NCBI GenBank assembly: GCA_037179385.1
Contig: CM074187.1
Location: 48,890,879 to 48,954,878, forward strand
Source of the DNA: Holothuria scabra
Lineage: Eukaryota > Echinodermata > Holothuroidea > Aspidochirotida > Holothuriidae
DNA: 64,000 bases
Reading direction: 5' to 3'
Shown: piece after piece, positions 61,313-64,000 of the stretch
How positions within the stretch are numbered: position 1 is the stretch's first letter
How the letters are laid out: the number at the start of each line of letters is the position of its first letter
The notes under the pieces: generated by a model
The model's database searches: none
What the model was told of the DNA's origin: nothing
Seen by the model: the letters and a program-made list of their open reading frames with translations, nothing else
Program-made: the position numbers and the translations under genes

Positions 61313-62981
61313 ACTGAATGCTGGTGAGAAAATAGTTTCAAAGAGTATAAAAGTTTGGTGACATGAAAATGACAAAGTTGGTTATTTGATGCAAAACGCA
61401 TTGACAACCTAGAATACAGTCTCAATTGCAATCAAACTTTAGTAAAAATTGATCAGTTTACGGGGTAATTTCTGATTTGCACTTAGTCAAGCATGTAGCC
61501 AAGAGCTAAATATGGCCGATGCGCACTGTTAGAAAAGAAATTTATCAACTATAGCCCTAATGCCTAACCTAAACCCTACCCCTAACAAAGAATACAATTG
61601 ATACAATACAATTTCAACAGCCAATCAAGAAATTCCTTGTTAAACGGCTTAATATGCAATTTTTGCGATGTCCAGAAAGGGAGAGACCTTTGTTGTTGAA
61701 ACCTTCATTTTAATGACAGTTTAAATATTAACATGTCTTTAGGGTTCATTTTGGAAGTTATAATTACGTCCTTGAATACCATCAGTATCAATTACCGTAA
61801 ACTAAGTGATGAGTTAGAGTAATTAAGAGAGAATTAATACAGGGTGAGAAAAGAAATGTCGGCACCGTGCAACACTCCCCATCACTATTTTTGCATGGCC
61901 AACACACGTACTGTTCCAGAAACATTTAACCTTTCAAGAGGTATACCTTGCAAATGAATAAGAAAGGTATTGGCATAATTCTAATGACAATTTCCTGGAA
62001 ACCTTACTCTTTTACTAACTCAGACAGATATTACTCTAATTGGCAGAAGCATTTTACTGAAAACATTTGCAATCTCACAACTTGTTCTCCTTTATTAAAA
62101 TCTACGAAATCATCCGAGTAATTTTATTTTTAAATTGAACTCAGTTTTATACAATTTTATATTATAGGCCTATGGTAAGATAATCCTGACAAAGAAAAAG
62201 GTCAAACAATCATTAGTCCAATTTATTTAGTCGGTTTAAAGATAATTCACGTGGGGAGTTTTTATTCATAGTCTTAACACCACATGGATTAAAAGAAACT
62301 TAAGGCATGGTAATGGGGATTGGAAGATTCTTTTAGATTATTATCTGAAAGATTTTGGAAAGGAATTTGCCTTTGAATGTAACTTTAGTAAAGATGACAT
62401 TCCTAAGATTAATGATCTGTTTGTAACTGAAGCTTGGTCTTTGCTAAGTTTTAAGGTAAAGCTTGGTCTTTGCTAAGTTTTAAGGAACCGACAAAAAAGA
62501 CTGGAAACGGGATATTTGCCTATAAAAGATAATTATAACATAACGTTGTGTTTTACGAGTTTCTGCACTCTAAGGGAATTGATTATGTTTACAATTCTTT
62601 CAATAATGATGTAATGCCCGTGACGTATGATGAGTTTGTCGAAGTTTATAAGCTAAATAATTTTCCCTTTATCACATATAATGGATTAATTTCTGCTATT
62701 TCAACTTTGTGGAAACAAAACTTCAATAACACAGATCATTCTTACAATCCTAATGAGGCTTTAGTTAATAGGTGGCTTGGCTTTTCAATGAGCGTATGGA
62801 AATATAACCTATGAAATCATCACCCAACCAACAGCCTTACCGAAATGGAATTATCACTTAAAGAAGGATCCATGGTCAAGTTCTTATCTTTTCTAATGCG
62901 TGGTTCTCATTAAGAGATGTTAAGTTACATTACTTTCAATTCCGTCTTTGCATGGAAATTGGGGAGCTAATGTCAGGGTCA

Positions 62982-63345
62982 CACTGCCATTAATTTGGAT
63001 CATCGACTTCAGATCCAATTTTGTCAGGTTTTTGTTAAGACCTTCTCCATCTCTGGTCGGAAAGAGCCAAAACAATTGTCAACCAGTGTAAATATATGAT
63101 TTGCATCCAACGCCTATGAGAATAAAATGCCACTTGACTTTTCGTGACGTCACACCGACATACATTTTTATAATGTGATGTCACGAAATTGGTGAGCATA
63201 AATTTAATTTTCACAGTCCCATATATGTACACAGCTTGGTAAATTTTCGGCCCTTTCCGACCAGAGATGGAGAAGGGTTTTAGCAAATACTCAAATAATC
63301 GGATCGGATTCCGATCCGATATCGCTGTAGTGTGTCATACGCTTT
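62982..63345. mobile_element. MITE inserted in the unit 2 Tx1/L1-like fragment
   Basis: Same insertion as 26214-26585. The right end is better preserved here (ggatcggattccgatccg), showing the inverted-repeat relation to the left end. Confidence 0.6.
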
Positions 63346-63405
63346 AAATAAACCATTACATTTTATGAAACTGAGAGACAGCTCGTAATGTTCGTTCTGC
63401 GAAAC

Positions 63406-63775
63406 CACGGACTTCCTATACATGGACAGAGCATACTGCACGGTAGATTGTTGCTACCGTACATGTGAGAAAAGCGCACCAAAATGGCTGTCTGCTATGG
63501 TTTTGTTTGGACTTGCTCAACTAAACCAACAGATTTTGCAAGACAGTTGAAACATTTCCGGAATAATATAAGGTAAGGTCAAAATCTTTACGCGTATTAC
63601 AGGAAGATGGTATTGTTAGTCATTCAAGTTAAACTTTTAACAGAGTCGTCAAATCATACAAATTAAAACTTTATGGGGGCCATCTTGGTGCGCCTTTTTG
63701 TCCCAGACGGTGGCGACAATCTACGGAGAGCATGTACGTATTACTTGCTCTGTCCATGTATATAGGAAGTCCGTA
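63406..63775. mobile_element. 370-bp hAT-like MITE
   Basis: Perfect 8-bp duplication tgcgaaac (63398-63405 and 63776-63783). Ends CACGGACTTCCTATA and, inverted, TACGGACTTCCTATA. Second copy of the 46206-46596 family; absent from unit 1. Confidence 0.9.
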
Positions 63776-64000
63776 TGCGAAACATATGAACAGATTTTGA
63801 ATATTTATTCTGAAACTGTCGTTTCCTCTTTTTAAGTGAATGTTAATATTTTTTGTGGAAGATGTTTTGTATATTTGAAGAAGGATGTCTTCTTTGGTTT
63901 ATAATAAGTTTATTAAGCATTCTTCCAACTTTTTAATTTTTCAACTTTTCAATTTTACATTTATCAATGTAAGCAAAGAGCAAGAAAATAAAATTGCCAA

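Larger units (their letters stand above)
62030..64000 (+). mobile_element. Tx1/L1-like non-LTR retrotransposon 3' fragment (unit 2)
   Basis: Best frame at 62548-62814 (YDEFVEVYKLNNFPFITYNG, LISAISTLWKQ). Before it come broken frames matching 25395-25640. The C-terminal part continues after two insertions at about 63870 and runs off the window end. It matches 25310-26727, and its immediate upstream neighbour in unit 1 (about 23010-25310) is missing here. Confidence 0.7.

Noticed and set aside
1..64000. CRISPR arrays, bacterial operons, LTR retrotransposon or viral genes
   Set aside because: No spaced identical repeats of CRISPR type, no prokaryotic gene packing, no paired LTRs with gag/pol motifs and no viral proteins were seen.

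Overview
The window reads as nuclear DNA of an animal, probably a marine invertebrate; an echinoderm such as a sea cucumber is my best guess, but the sequence does not settle it. It is AT-rich, has no bacterial-style gene packing and no ORF over about 130 codons outside a retrotransposon. It contains spliced small genes, tRNA-derived SINEs, non-LTR reverse transcriptase remnants and many non-autonomous DNA transposons whose target-site duplications (TSDs) can be read directly.

The main content is a family of small secreted cysteine-rich peptide genes on the minus strand, not annotated by any long ORF. Three loci look intact and one is decayed. The exons in order are a 5' UTR exon preceded by a conserved GATAAAAC box, a signal-peptide exon ending in phase 1, a mature-peptide exon with six cysteines (C-x14/15-C-x2-C-x-C-x3/6-C-x6-C) whose stop lies 7-10 nt before a GTAAGT donor, and probably a 3' UTR exon. 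There are two subfamilies. Type A is gene 1 (8708-10997; 5' exon near 12200) and pseudogene 3 (35420-35549 and 47999-48074). Type B is gene 2 (20837-22276; 5' exon near 27668, 3' exon near 16863) and gene 4 (59471-61312; 3' exon near 57250; its 5' exon must lie beyond the window). I do not recognise the family. The cysteine spacing resembles the first half of VWC domains and pacifastin-type modules, so a secreted inhibitor, defence or signalling peptide is plausible but unproven.

The loci sit in a large tandem duplication. Unit 1 (about 7.2-26.7 kb, its gene 2 5' exon at 27.7 kb) matches unit 2 (about 33.95-64 kb) in the same order and orientation. Blocks pair as 7.2-9.56 with 33.95-36.1, 10.3-11.4 with 47.2-48.45, 12.24-13.89 with 51.75-53.73, and 15.1-26.7 with 53.72-64.0. 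The gaps are filled by insertions specific to one unit, and the other unit often keeps the empty site. About 11 kb of extra DNA (36.1-47.2 kb, including a CR1/L2-like retrotransposon) splits pseudogene 3.

Region by region: 1-7.2 kb is non-coding with SINEs and a TTAA-flanked MITE; 7.2-27.7 kb is unit 1 with genes 1 and 2, a 145-157-bp tandem array rich in AGGTCA half-sites and a Tx1/L1-like fragment; 28.4-31.0 kb is a nested pair of hAT-like elements; 31-34 kb is a second SINE family and repeat debris; 34-48.5 kb is the interrupted pseudogene 3; 49.1-51.2 kb and 54.6-56.6 kb are 2-kb hAT-like elements; 57-64 kb is gene 4 and the second Tx1/L1-like copy.
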